From Bradyrhizobium sp. NDS-1 (lineage in GTDB: Bacteria; Pseudomonadota; Alphaproteobacteria; Rhizobiales; Xanthobacteraceae), in the NCBI RefSeq assembly GCF_032918005.1, contig NZ_CP136628.1, forward strand, positions 806,001-870,000: a stretch of 64,000 nucleotides of DNA, in the 5' to 3' direction. This document shows, piece after piece, positions 17,007-25,221 of the stretch. Each line of letters begins with the position of its first letter. The stretch's first letter is position 1. The position numbers and the translations under genes are program-made. The notes beneath the pieces are model-generated. The model searched no databases and was not told the DNA's origin. It saw nothing but the letters and a program-made list of their open reading frames with translations.

Positions 17007-20000
17007 TTAATGCGCCGCCGAGGCGGAGCGCTTGGTCGCCACAGCCTTCGCGGCCGGCTTCGTGCTCGCCTGCGGCGCGCTGTCCCAGCCGCCGTTCGGG
17101 GCCGGAACGTTGACGGCATCATCCGGCTGCGGCTCGGCGCTGAAAGTCTGAATCGCGAGCTTGGCGGCGGCGAGCGATTGCGGGTCGAGGCGCTTGGCGA
17201 CGTCGTCGCGCTTGCCGGACGCATCCCCATCGCCCTGCGCGGCGGCCAGGCTGAACCATTTGTAGGATTCGGCGAGGTTCTGCTCGACGCCGATGCCGCG
17301 GGCATAGAGGATGCCGAGATTGAACTGGCTGTCGGCGACACCGCGATCGGCCGCTTTCCGGAACCACTGCGCCGCGCTCTTGTAGTTGGCGCCGCGTCCG
17401 CCGCCGTCGGCGTCGAGCACGGCGAGATTGTGCATCGCCTTGGCGTTGCCGCGCTCGGCGGCCTGGGTGTAGTAGCGGCGGGCGATGTCGGCGTCCTTCT
17501 TCACCCCCAAGCCCTTTTCGTAGAGCGTGCCGAGGCGGAAGGTGGCGGGCACGACACCGGCCTGCGCCGCGCGGTCGTACCACTTGGCAGCTTCGTCGTA
17601 ATTCGTCGCAACGCCCTTGCCCTCGGCAAAGCGCACGCCGATCTCGTAGGCCGCGGTCGCATCGCCCTTCATCGCAGCGGTGCGCAGGCCCGGGCCGCCG
17701 ATGCCGTCAGGCAGCTTTTCGCTCGGCGGCACCTGGATATGACTGAGCTTGGCGCGGCTCGTGCCCGACAGCGCACCGGTGATGTCGCTGTTGGTCGCAG
17801 GTGCGGGCGGTGTCGTGGCTGGCGCCGTCGGAATCTCGACCGAGGCCGAGTTGGCGGCTGGAGCCGGTGCGGCGTTGTTCTGGGATTGCCGTCCGATCGG
17901 CGTCGGCGACGTCATCGATGGCGTGACCTGCTCGGGCGTGGCGGGCTTGTTCTCGATCACCGGCGGCGGCGGGGCCGGCGGAGCGGGCTGGCTCGAGGTG
18001 TTGTCCATGGCCTGAGGTGCCGGCGTCGGGCTGCCCTCCAGGAGATTCATCGCCATCTTGAAAGTGCCGAGCACGATCACCACCACGCTCGCGCCGACCA
18101 GCAGCGAGCGGATCTTCGAGGTGATGGTCGAGCCGCCGTCCTTGTCCTTGGCGCGATCTGCGCCGGCCTTCGCTCCACCCTTGGCACCGCGCGCCGGCTT
18201 TTCCGGCTGCGCTGCGGCGGCCTGGGCGGCGCGGCGGGCGGCCGCGATGAAGCTCGACGACGAGACCGGCTCTTTCGCAGCAGCGGGGATGCCGCTGATC
18301 GCGCTCTCGGAGGCGGCGATGCGTTCCGACGGCGATGCGGCGCGTCCGCCCGGCCGTGTACCCGGCTCGAGCGGATGATCCGGCGGCAATTCCGGGGCGA
18401 GCGCGGCGCGCGCGGGCGCCGTGTGCGGCTCCAGGATTTCGCTGATCGCGCGCGGCGGCAAGGGTGGTGCGACTTGCGACGCCATCGGCGCGGGCACCGG
18501 CGGCGGGGCAGGGGCCGCGGCATGGAATTCACGCGGCGCCGCGGCGAAGGCGCCTTGTGCCTGTTGCTGCGCGGCGGGATTCGGAAGCTCGGGCTTGGGA
18601 TCGTATTTCGGCTGCTGCGCTTGCGGCCGCGGCTCGCGCGCGACAGGCGCGGCCTCCATGGCAGGGGCAATGGGAGCGGCCATCGCCATGGGCATGGGCT
18701 GCGGCGCAGGGGCCGGCGGCGCGGTCCGCACCGCGCGCAGATCGCCCTCGATCATCGAGAGGCGATCGACGACATGGCCGAGCGCGCTATGGACGGCGTC
18801 GAGCGAGTCCTGGGTGCTGCGGTTGGTCTCGGCCTGGTTGAAGCGGATGTCGGACAGCTCGCGCTTGACGAGATCCACCATGCCGGAATCGGCAGGCGGC
18901 ACGGAGCTGCGGCTTTCCGCCAGCGCAGAGTAAGTTGCCTGCTGCCGCTCCAGGTGCCGCAAGATGTCGTGCAGCCCGTCCTCGACGCGGCTCAAATTGC
19001 CGTTGCGCGGGTCGGAGGCGGCTTCGATCCGCTCCAGCAGATACGAGACGCGCTGTTCGAGATGCGCGAAGGTCGAGGCCGAATCGTTGCCGACCTGCAT
19101 GCGGTCGAAGCGGTCCGACAGAGCGCGGATCGCAGATTCGAGATGTTCGGTGCTTTCGGACGGCTGGGGCCGCTCGCGCGTTTCCAGCGCCGCGGTGAGC
19201 GCGGCGATGCGCTGCTCGAGCACCGTAAAGCTGTCGCCCTGGCCGGAGGCGCGGGTAACCTGGTCGACCTTGGACGACAGCAGCTGCACGTCTTCGGACA
19301 GGCGGGCCAGCGCTTCGTTGGACGCGACGTTGGAGACGATGCCGCGCAGCGCCGCGATCGCGCTTTCGAGCTGATGCACCGTCGAGGGATCGTCATTGGC
19401 GCGCAGGATCAGATCGAGCTTGGCGCCGAGATTGCGGATCGCCTCGTCATAGCCGGTGAGCTGCTCCGCCGGCGTCAGCGTGCGCAGCACCTGTTTGATG
19501 TCGGACAGCGCGTGCTCGATGCCCGACAGGACCTGGCCGTCGGTGCCGCTCGAACGCGTCTCGTCGATCCGCCGATGCAGCGAGCGGATCTCGTTCTCGA
19601 TCGATTCGATCGCGCGCCGCGGCATCGCCTCGGTGATGGCGGTGCGGATTTCGGCGAGCTCGCTGCGGAAGGCGTTGATCGCCTGCTCGGTATTGTCGGG
19701 GCGCTGCAGCGACTCGATCTGACTCGTGATCTTGAGCAGATGACGCTCGAGCGACGAGAAATCCGGCCCCGCCTGCTGTGGCGGCGGAGCATAGGCAGGC
19801 GCGGGTGGCGCCGCCATTGGCGTCATGGGGGGCGCGAAGGCAGCCGCATGGGGCGCAATGGGGGGCGCGGCACGCGGCGGCATCTGCCTGGGCGTAAAGC
19901 CGTCGAGCTCGCTCTGCCGCGCGGTGATCTCGGCGACGGCGACGTCGAACGAAGCCGGGCTCAGGGGAGGGGAGTTGCGATAGACCTGCGCTGCCGCGCG

Positions 20001-20501
20001 CTCGACCGCGTCGGCCTGTCGCTGGCGCGTCTCGACGGGAGACGGCGCAGGCGAAGATGAAGGTGCCGGCCGCGGCGCCGGAGGCTGCTGCGGCTTGGAA
20101 ATTTGCGACAGCCGCGCGTCGAGCCGCGAGATCGCATCGTTGAGCTGGCGCGCGACGCCCTGCTCGCGTGAGACGTCTTGCCGTGAAGGGTCTTGTCGCG
20201 AAGCGTCCTGTCTTGAAGCGTCCTGGCGCTGCGCGGGCTTGGAGATGCGTTCGATCTGCTGGGTGATCGCGTCGAGCCGCTGGTGGATGTCGGCGACTTC
20301 GCGGCTTTCCTGACTCGGTGCTGGCGGCATGTGGTGCGGACGCTGGTCATAAGGTCCGCGAAAATCTGGCGGGGCGGTCTCGCCGAGCGTGGAATTCAGC
20401 CAATCGTTGAGTGACATGCCGGCTCTGCGCGCAGCAGCTTCGGCCCTCTCCCGGACGGATGGGTCGATGCCGTCAACACTCCACGATACGCGCGAATTCA
20501 T
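17007..20501 (-). CDS. PodJ-like polar localisation protein with Sel1 repeats
   Basis: A 1164-residue protein. The N-terminal 40 residues resemble a ribbon-helix-helix-like motif (DPSVRERAEAAARRAGMSL). Residues 60-260 are Pro/Gln/Ala-rich, 260-620 are a long predicted coiled coil with many short heptad blocks, and 620-800 are again proline-rich. One membrane helix (SLLVGASVVVIVLGTFKMAM) lies near residue 835. The periplasmic tail carries at least three Sel1-type repeats (e.g. AAYEIGVRFAEGKGVATNYD) before an Ala/Lys-rich end. This cytoplasmic coil, single helix and periplasmic Sel1 plan matches PodJ-type scaffolds that organise cell poles in alphaproteobacteria. ATG at 20501 is chosen from the conserved MNSRVSWSVDG start. 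It is transcribed alone between two repeat-filled gaps. Confidence 0.8.
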   Translation of the reverse strand: MNSRVSWSVDGIDPSVRERAEAAARRAGMSLNDWLNSTLGETAPPDFRGPYDQRPHHMPPAPSQESREVADIHQRLDAITQQIERISKPAQRQDASRQDASRQDPSRQDVSREQGVARQLNDAISRLDARLSQISKPQQPPAPRPAPSSSPAPSPVETRQRQADAVERAAAQVYRNSPPLSPASFDVAVAEITARQSELDGFTPRQMPPRAAPPIAPHAAAFAPPMTPMAAPPAPAYAPPPQQAGPDFSSLERHLLKITSQIESLQRPDNTEQAINAFRSELAEIRTAITEAMPRRAIESIENEIRSLHRRIDETRSSGTDGQVLSGIEHALSDIKQVLRTLTPAEQLTGYDEAIRNLGAKLDLILRANDDPSTVHQLESAIAALRGIVSNVASNEALARLSEDVQLLSSKVDQVTRASGQGDSFTVLEQRIAALTAALETRERPQPSESTEHLESAIRALSDRFDRMQVGNDSASTFAHLEQRVSYLLERIEAASDPRNGNLSRVEDGLHDILRHLERQQATYSALAESRSSVPPADSGMVDLVKRELSDIRFNQAETNRSTQDSLDAVHSALGHVVDRLSMIEGDLRAVRTAPPAPAPQPMPMAMAAPIAPAMEAAPVAREPRPQAQQPKYDPKPELPNPAAQQQAQGAFAAAPREFHAAAPAPPPVPAPMASQVAPPLPPRAISEILEPHTAPARAALAPELPPDHPLEPGTRPGGRAASPSERIAASESAISGIPAAAKEPVSSSSFIAAARRAAQAAAAQPEKPARGAKGGAKAGADRAKDKDGGSTITSKIRSLLVGASVVVIVLGTFKMAMNLLEGSPTPAPQAMDNTSSQPAPPAPPPPVIENKPATPEQVTPSMTSPTPIGRQSQNNAAPAPAANSASVEIPTAPATTPPAPATNSDITGALSGTSRAKLSHIQVPPSEKLPDGIGGPGLRTAAMKGDATAAYEIGVRFAEGKGVATNYDEAAKWYDRAAQAGVVPATFRLGTLYEKGLGVKKDADIARRYYTQAAERGNAKAMHNLAVLDADGGGRGANYKSAAQWFRKAADRGVADSQFNLGILYARGIGVEQNLAESYKWFSLAAAQGDGDASGKRDDVAKRLDPQSLAAAKLAIQTFSAEPQPDDAVNVPAPNGGWDSAPQASTKPAAKAVATKRSASAAH

Positions 20502-20715
20502 GACTCTGTCCGGTTCCGACTCCGGCGCCCACCCGACGCCTCCAGCCTTCCCACGCGTGCCAGTTGCAAACACAACCGAATTTGGCGCGGGTCGTCTGCC
20601 TCGAAAACCGACTTTTGTCCGTTACGGTAAATAACGGGTTAAGGAATGCGGCACCCCTGTCTTAAAGTTGGGCGGGGGAACCCGCGATGGATCGGCGATC
20701 TCGCCATCTCTACCG

Positions 20716-20830
20716 CTGTCATGCCCCGGCTTGACCGGGGCATCCAGTATGTCGCGCCTTCTCGATTCTGGCCACGCCGTATCTGGAATGCTGGATCGCC
20801 CGCCTTCGCTGCGATGGCGGTGAGGCGGCG
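20716..20830. repeat. Composite REP-like element, second copy (right hairpin decayed)
   Basis: The first 33 bases match 16866 onward, including the hairpin at 20721-20743. The right part (TGGAATGCTGGATCGCCCG) is recognisable, but its hairpin has lost symmetry. It occupies the 358-base gap (20502-20859) between the PodJ-like and PadR genes, where no coding gene is seen. Confidence 0.75.
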
Positions 20831-20859
20831 GCGAGAGGCTCGCGCAACGTGGGCGCCCT

Positions 20860-21447
20860 TCAGCCCTTCTCGCGCTTGCTGTCCTCCAGCGGCACCACTG
20901 TCCCCTTGCCGCTCATTGCCGACAGCGCGGCGAGCGTCTCCTCGCAGAAGTCGGCCACCATCTGCTCGTGGCGGGCGCCCAGGCGGAGCAGCAGCAGGTT
21001 GCCGAGGTCGAGCCTTCCCTCGGCGGTGCCGTCCGGAAAGCGCTTCTTCAGGATGCGCTCGTAATTGGCGTGGCGGTCGCGATGGTGCTCCAGGCGCGCC
21101 ATCAGGTCGGTGCGCAACGGCTCGATGTCGATGCTGTCGAGTGCATGGAGGCGGACCAGCAGGTCGTCCTTGGTCGAGGCTGGCGTGCTTGGTCGCGCGG
21201 CCCAGTGCCGCAGCGCTGTTCGCCCTTCCGGAGTGAGCGTATAAACCAGCTTGTTGGGCTTACCCGTCTGCACGACCTCGCGGCCCTGGATGTGGCCGCG
21301 GTCGCGCAGCTTGGAGAGCTCGCGGTAAATCTGCTGATGGTCGGCCTTCCAGAAGAAGCCGATCGAGGAATCGAATGTTTTGGCGAGCTCGTAGCCCGTC
21401 ATCGGACGTTCCGTCAGGCATGCGAGGATCGCGTCGCCCAGGGCCAT
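20860..21447 (-). CDS. PadR-family transcriptional regulator
   Basis: Protein of 195 residues. The PadR winged helix occupies the first 85 (ALGDAILACLTERPMTGYEL, then HQQIYRELSKLRDRGHI and the wing VYTLTPEGRTALRHW), followed by a Vir_C-like helical dimerisation domain. ATG at 21447 has a textbook AAGGAGG; longer in-frame extensions run into the divergent gene and are not credible. It is divergent from the SnoaL-like and fatty-acid oxidation genes, with palindromes in the shared promoter, so it probably represses them and itself until an acyl or aromatic ligand appears (inference). Confidence 0.92.
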   Translation of the reverse strand: MALGDAILACLTERPMTGYELAKTFDSSIGFFWKADHQQIYRELSKLRDRGHIQGREVVQTGKPNKLVYTLTPEGRTALRHWAARPSTPASTKDDLLVRLHALDSIDIEPLRTDLMARLEHHRDRHANYERILKKRFPDGTAEGRLDLGNLLLLRLGARHEQMVADFCEETLAALSAMSGKGTVVPLEDSKREKG

Positions 21448-21482
21448 ACCCGGCCTCCTTGTTTCAACCTCGACCATCATGC

Positions 21483-21524
21483 TTGACTTTATGCGCATTG
21501 GCGCATATGCGTCAATGTGCATAT
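21483..21524 (+). promoter_or_regulatory. Divergent promoter with overlapping PadR-type operators
   Basis: A plus-strand promoter TTGACT-N17-TATGCG spans 21483-21511. Two palindromes overlap it: ATGCGC-ATTG-GCGCAT at 21491-21506, in the spacer, and ATATGC-N8-GCATAT at 21505-21524, over the -10 and probable start site. The second has the 8-base spacer typical of PadR operators. The geometry fits repression by the adjacent PadR protein. Confidence 0.7.
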
Positions 21525-21645
21525 AGGGATACATCGGGCCGGACGAAAGATTCGACCCGAAAAGTCCAGCGAAATCAATTGCCTCGCTACTGTGCATGGG
21601 GTTGTTTTCGCGTTTTTTGTCCAGGCCTTTAGGGAGGCACCGAGA

Positions 21646-22032
21646 ATGACCGGCCTCGATTCCTGGTACGCCTACATGAAGTCTCACGACCGCGCCGCGC
21701 TCTGGGACCTCCTGCATCCCGACGCCGTGTTCGAAAGCCCCGTCGTGCATTCGCCGCAGCGCAGGCGCGACATCACCTTCAAATACCTTTCCAGCGCCGA
21801 GAAGGTGCTCGGCGGCCCCGGCTTCACCTATGTCGGTGAATGGCACAGCGACAATGGCGCCGTGCTGGAATTCAAGAATGTCATCGACGGCATCGAGATC
21901 AACGGCGTCGATATCATCAGTTTCGATGCCGACGGACGCATCACCCATTTCAAGGTGATGGTGCGTCCGCTCAAGGCGATCAACATGCTGCACCGCCTGA
22001 TGGCCGAGCAGCTTGCCGCCGCCCAATCATAA
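21646..22032 (+). CDS. SnoaL/NTF2-like small protein
   Basis: A 128-residue single-domain protein of the NTF2-like fold: MTGLDSWYAYMKSHDRAALW, DLLHPDAVFESPVVHSP, and the closing strands DIISFDADGRITHFKVMVRP. Members include isomerases, lyases and binding proteins, so no reaction can be assigned. ATG at 21646 has GGGAGG upstream; the longer frame beginning at 21517 covers the promoter and is rejected. It is the first gene after the PadR-controlled promoter, 41 bases before the acyl-CoA dehydrogenase gene, so it is likely cotranscribed with the beta-oxidation genes. Confidence 0.82.
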   Translation: MTGLDSWYAYMKSHDRAALWDLLHPDAVFESPVVHSPQRRRDITFKYLSSAEKVLGGPGFTYVGEWHSDNGAVLEFKNVIDGIEINGVDIISFDADGRITHFKVMVRPLKAINMLHRLMAEQLAAAQS

Positions 22033-22073
22033 GCCCAACATCATCCCTTCAAGCCCCATGCCGGGAGACCACC

Positions 22074-23864
22074 ATGCCGATCTACAAAGCCCCCGTCGAA
22101 GACGTGAACTTCCTGCTCAACGACGTCTTCCAGATCGACCGCTACGATAATCTCGCCGGCTTCTCCGATGCGTCGAGCGACGTGCGCGAAGCCATCCTCG
22201 GCGAAGCCGCCAAGCTCGCCGAAGAGGTCCTGCAGCCGCTCAACCGCGTCGGCGATCTCGAAGGCTGCAAGCGCGCCGACGACGGCAGCGTGACCACGCC
22301 GAAGGGCTTCAAGGAGGCGTACAAGCAGGTCGCCGAGGGCGGCTGGCTCGGCCTGTCGGCGCCGACCGAGTTCGGCGGGCAGGGGCTGCCGGTGACGCTG
22401 AGCCAGGCCGTCAACGAATTCCAGATCTCAGCCAACATGGCGTTTTCGATGTATGGCGGCCTCACCATGGGTGCGACCGCGGCGCTGATCGTTCATGGCT
22501 CGCCCGAGCAGAAGAAGACCTATGTGCCGAAGATGGTCGCGGGCGAATGGACCGGCACCATGAACCTGACCGAGCCGCATTGCGGCACCGATCTCGGCAT
22601 GCTCCGTACCAAGGCGGTGCGCCAGGCCGACGGCAGCTTCAAGATCACCGGGACCAAGATCTTCATCTCCGCCGGCGAGCACGATCTCGCCGACAACATC
22701 ATCCACCTCGTGCTCGCCCGCATCGAGGGCGCGCCCGCCGGCATCAAGGGCGTGTCGCTGTTCGTGGTGCCCAAGTTCCTCGTGAATCCGGATGGCTCAG
22801 TCGGTGCCCGCAACGGCGTCGTCTGCGGCTCGATCGAGCACAAGATGGGCATCCACGGCAATTCGACCTGCGTGATGAACTACGACAACGCCACCGGCTG
22901 GCTGATCGGCGAAGAGAACAAGGGCATGCAGGGCATGTTCGTGATGATGAACGAGGCGAGGCTCGGCGTCGCCGTGCAGGGCCTTGCACAGTCCGAGGTC
23001 GCCTATCAGAACGCGGTCGCCTATGCCCGCGAGCGCATCCAGGGCCGCGCGCTGACCGGCGCCAAGGCGCCGGACAAGCAGGCCGATCCGATCATCGTGC
23101 ATCCCGACGTGCGCCGCACGCTGCTCTCGATCCGCGCCTTCAACGAGGCCGCGCGCGCCTTCGTGATGTGGACCGCGCTGAAGAGCGACGTCGCTCATCG
23201 CTCCGAAGATCCGAAGGACCGCCAGGCCGCCGACGACCACATGGGCCTGATGACGCCGGTGCTGAAGGGCTTCCTCACCGATTACGGCTTTGCCAATGCG
23301 GTGCAGGCACAGCAGATGTATGGCGGTCACGGCTACATCGCCGAGCAGGGCATGGAGCAGTTCGTGCGCGATGCGCGCATCGCGATGATCTACGAAGGCG
23401 CCAACGGCATCCAGGCACTCGACCTCGTCGGCCGCAAGCTGCCGCGCGACGGCGGCCGCGCCATCATGGCGTTCTTCGGCGAGGTCATGGCCTTCGCCAA
23501 GGAGAACGGCGGCGACGAGGCGCTCAAGCCCTTCATCACGCCCCTCTCGGCCTCGCTCGGCCATCTCCAGCAGGCGACGACCTGGCTGATGCAGAACGCG
23601 ATGGCCAAGCCTGACAATGCCGGCGCGGCCGCAACCGATTACCTGCATCTCTTCGGCTTCGTCGCGCTCGGCTATATGTGGGCGAAGATGGCCAAGGTGA
23701 CGCAGGCGAAGATTGCCGAGAGCGGGGCGACGCCCTATCTCTCGACCAAGCTGGTCACCGGCCGTTTCTTTATGGAGCGGATGCTGCCGGAGACCGCCGC
23801 CAATCTCGCGCGCATCCAGGCCGGCTGCGCCACCATCATGGAATTGCCGGCGGAAGCATTCTGA
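22074..23864 (+). CDS. Acyl-CoA dehydrogenase
   Basis: FAD enzyme of 596 residues catalysing alpha,beta-dehydrogenation of acyl-CoA, the first step of beta-oxidation. Seen are the N-terminal helical domain, the FAD/substrate segment WTGTMNLTEPHCGTDLGMLR, the middle beta domain (FKITGTKIFISAGEHDL), and the C-terminal helical domain with MYGGHGYIAEQGMEQFVRDA near residue 420. An extra C-terminal helical domain follows, as in the long acyl-CoA dehydrogenases of this size. ATG at 22074 follows GGGAGA. It is followed by thiolase and FadB-type genes, together covering a full beta-oxidation cycle. Confidence 0.95.
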   Translation: MPIYKAPVEDVNFLLNDVFQIDRYDNLAGFSDASSDVREAILGEAAKLAEEVLQPLNRVGDLEGCKRADDGSVTTPKGFKEAYKQVAEGGWLGLSAPTEFGGQGLPVTLSQAVNEFQISANMAFSMYGGLTMGATAALIVHGSPEQKKTYVPKMVAGEWTGTMNLTEPHCGTDLGMLRTKAVRQADGSFKITGTKIFISAGEHDLADNIIHLVLARIEGAPAGIKGVSLFVVPKFLVNPDGSVGARNGVVCGSIEHKMGIHGNSTCVMNYDNATGWLIGEENKGMQGMFVMMNEARLGVAVQGLAQSEVAYQNAVAYARERIQGRALTGAKAPDKQADPIIVHPDVRRTLLSIRAFNEAARAFVMWTALKSDVAHRSEDPKDRQAADDHMGLMTPVLKGFLTDYGFANAVQAQQMYGGHGYIAEQGMEQFVRDARIAMIYEGANGIQALDLVGRKLPRDGGRAIMAFFGEVMAFAKENGGDEALKPFITPLSASLGHLQQATTWLMQNAMAKPDNAGAAATDYLHLFGFVALGYMWAKMAKVTQAKIAESGATPYLSTKLVTGRFFMERMLPETAANLARIQAGCATIMELPAEAF

Positions 23865-23919
23865 GCCTGCTTCCGCTGCCTGCTCCCAATCGTATCGAAC
23901 ATCATACCAGGAGGGCGTC

Positions 23920-25128
23920 ATGCCTGAGGCATTCATCTACGACCACGTTCGCACCCCCCGCGGCCGCGGCAAGGCGGACGGCGCGCTGCACGAAGTCACC
24001 GCGCTCGCGCTCGCGACCGTGCCGCTGAAGGCGCTGAAGGACCGCAACAACCTGCCCGAGGATTCCGTCGATGACGTCGTGCTCGGCGTGGTCGATCCGG
24101 TCGGCGAGGCCGGCTCCGACATCGCGCGCTTCGCCGCGCTGAAAGCCGGTCTCGGCGAAGCCGTCCCCGGCGTGCAGATCAGCCGCTTCTGCGCTTCGGG
24201 CTTGGATGCCGTGAACTTCGCTGCCGCGCAGGTGATGAGCGGCCAGCATGAGCTGGTGATCGGCGGCGGCGCCGAATCGATGAGCCGCGTCGGCATCGGC
24301 GCCTCCGGCGGCGCCTGGCCGATGGATCCCTCGATGGCCGTGCCGGCCTATTTCATGCCGCAGGGCGTCTCGGCCGATCTGATCGCCACCAAATACGGTT
24401 TCTCGCGCGACGACGTCGACGCCTATGCGGTGCAGAGCCAGCAGCGTGCGGCGAAGTCCTGGGAGGAAGGCCGCTTCGACAGGTCGATCGTGCCGGTGAA
24501 GGACATCAACGGCCTCACCATCCTGGCCAAGGACGAGCACATGCGTCCCTCGACGACGATGCAGTCGCTGGCGCAGCTGCAGCCCTCGTTCACGATGATG
24601 GCGCAGATGGGCGGCTTCGACGGCGTCGCGATCCAGTCCCATCCCGAGATCGAGCGCGTCAACTACGTACACCATGCCGGCAATTCGTCGGGCATCGTCG
24701 ATGGCGCCGGCGCCGTGCTGCTCGGCAGCAAGGACGCGGCGGCGAAATACGGCTTGAAGCCGCGTGCAAAGATCCGCGCGTTCGCCAATATCGGCTCCGA
24801 GCCGGCCATGATGCTGACCGGTCCGGTCGACGTCACCGAGAAGCTGTTTGCGCGGTCGGGCATGAAGAAGTCGGACATCGATCTGTTCGAGCTCAACGAA
24901 GCCTTCGCTTCGGTCGTGCTGCGCTACATCCAGGCCTTCGACATCGACAACGCCAAGATCAACGTCAATGGCGGCGCCATCGCGCTCGGCCATCCGCTTG
25001 GCGCCACGGGTGCGATGATCCTCGGCACCGTGCTCGACGAGCTCGAGCGCACCAACAAGTCCACCGCCCTCGTCACGCTGTGCATCGGCGGCGGCATGGG
25101 CACCGCGACCATCATCGAGCGGGTCTGA
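23920..25128 (+). CDS. Acetyl-CoA acyltransferase (thiolase)
   Basis: A 402-residue thiolase that cleaves 3-ketoacyl-CoA with CoA. The active-site cysteine is in [13 protein letters not shown] near residue 90, the catalytic His in [15 protein letters not shown] near residue 355, and the second catalytic Cys in [11 protein letters not shown] near the end; NEAFASVV is also present. ATG at 23920 has AGGAGGG upstream, and the longer open frame from 23713 overlaps the acyl-CoA dehydrogenase gene and is rejected. The position between acyl-CoA dehydrogenase and the FadB-type fusion supports a FadA-like role in fatty-acid breakdown rather than acetoacetyl-CoA synthesis. Confidence 0.95.
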   Translation: MPEAFIYDHVRTPRGRGKADGALHEVTALALATVPLKALKDRNNLPEDSVDDVVLGVVDPVGEAGSDIARFAALKAGLGEAVPGVQISRFCASGLDAVNFAAAQVMSGQHELVIGGGAESMSRVGIGASGGAWPMDPSMAVPAYFMPQGVSADLIATKYGFSRDDVDAYAVQSQQRAAKSWEEGRFDRSIVPVKDINGLTILAKDEHMRPSTTMQSLAQLQPSFTMMAQMGGFDGVAIQSHPEIERVNYVHHAGNSSGIVDGAGAVLLGSKDAAAKYGLKPRAKIRAFANIGSEPAMMLTGPVDVTEKLFARSGMKKSDIDLFELNEAFASVVLRYIQAFDIDNAKINVNGGAIALGHPLGATGAMILGTVLDELERTNKSTALVTLCIGGGMGTATIIERV

Positions 25129-25131
25129 CTT

Positions 25132-25162
25132 CTTACCCTCTCCCACAAGGGGAGGGGGTAAG
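25132..25162. repeat. Intergenic palindrome, CTTACC/GGTAAG family, copy 2
   Basis: Arms CTTACCCTCTCCC and GGGGAGGGGGTAAG enclose ACAA. It sits in the 93-base gap between thiolase and the FadB-type gene and shares its core with 9035-9065. The stem might modulate expression across the operon. Confidence 0.7.
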
Positions 25163-25221
25163 ACGAGATCTCAATTCAACCGCCGGGCCTGAGACCGGCT
25201 GCGGCCCGAGGAGCCACCAAC

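Noticed and set aside
17010..20060. Open frame of over 1000 codons on the plus strand opposite the PodJ-like gene
   Set aside because: It is the mirror of a GC-rich, repeat-heavy gene; the product is Arg/Gly/Ala-rich with no motif, and the minus-strand product has clear Sel1 repeats and a membrane helix.
20646..21236. A 196-codon plus-strand frame over a repeat and the PadR gene
   Set aside because: It spans the REP-like element and lies opposite the PadR gene; the product is Arg/Pro-rich and motif-free.
25132..25162. Palindrome after the thiolase gene as a terminator
   Set aside because: There is no T tract, the same element occurs elsewhere as a repeat, and the downstream FadB-type gene is likely in the same operon.
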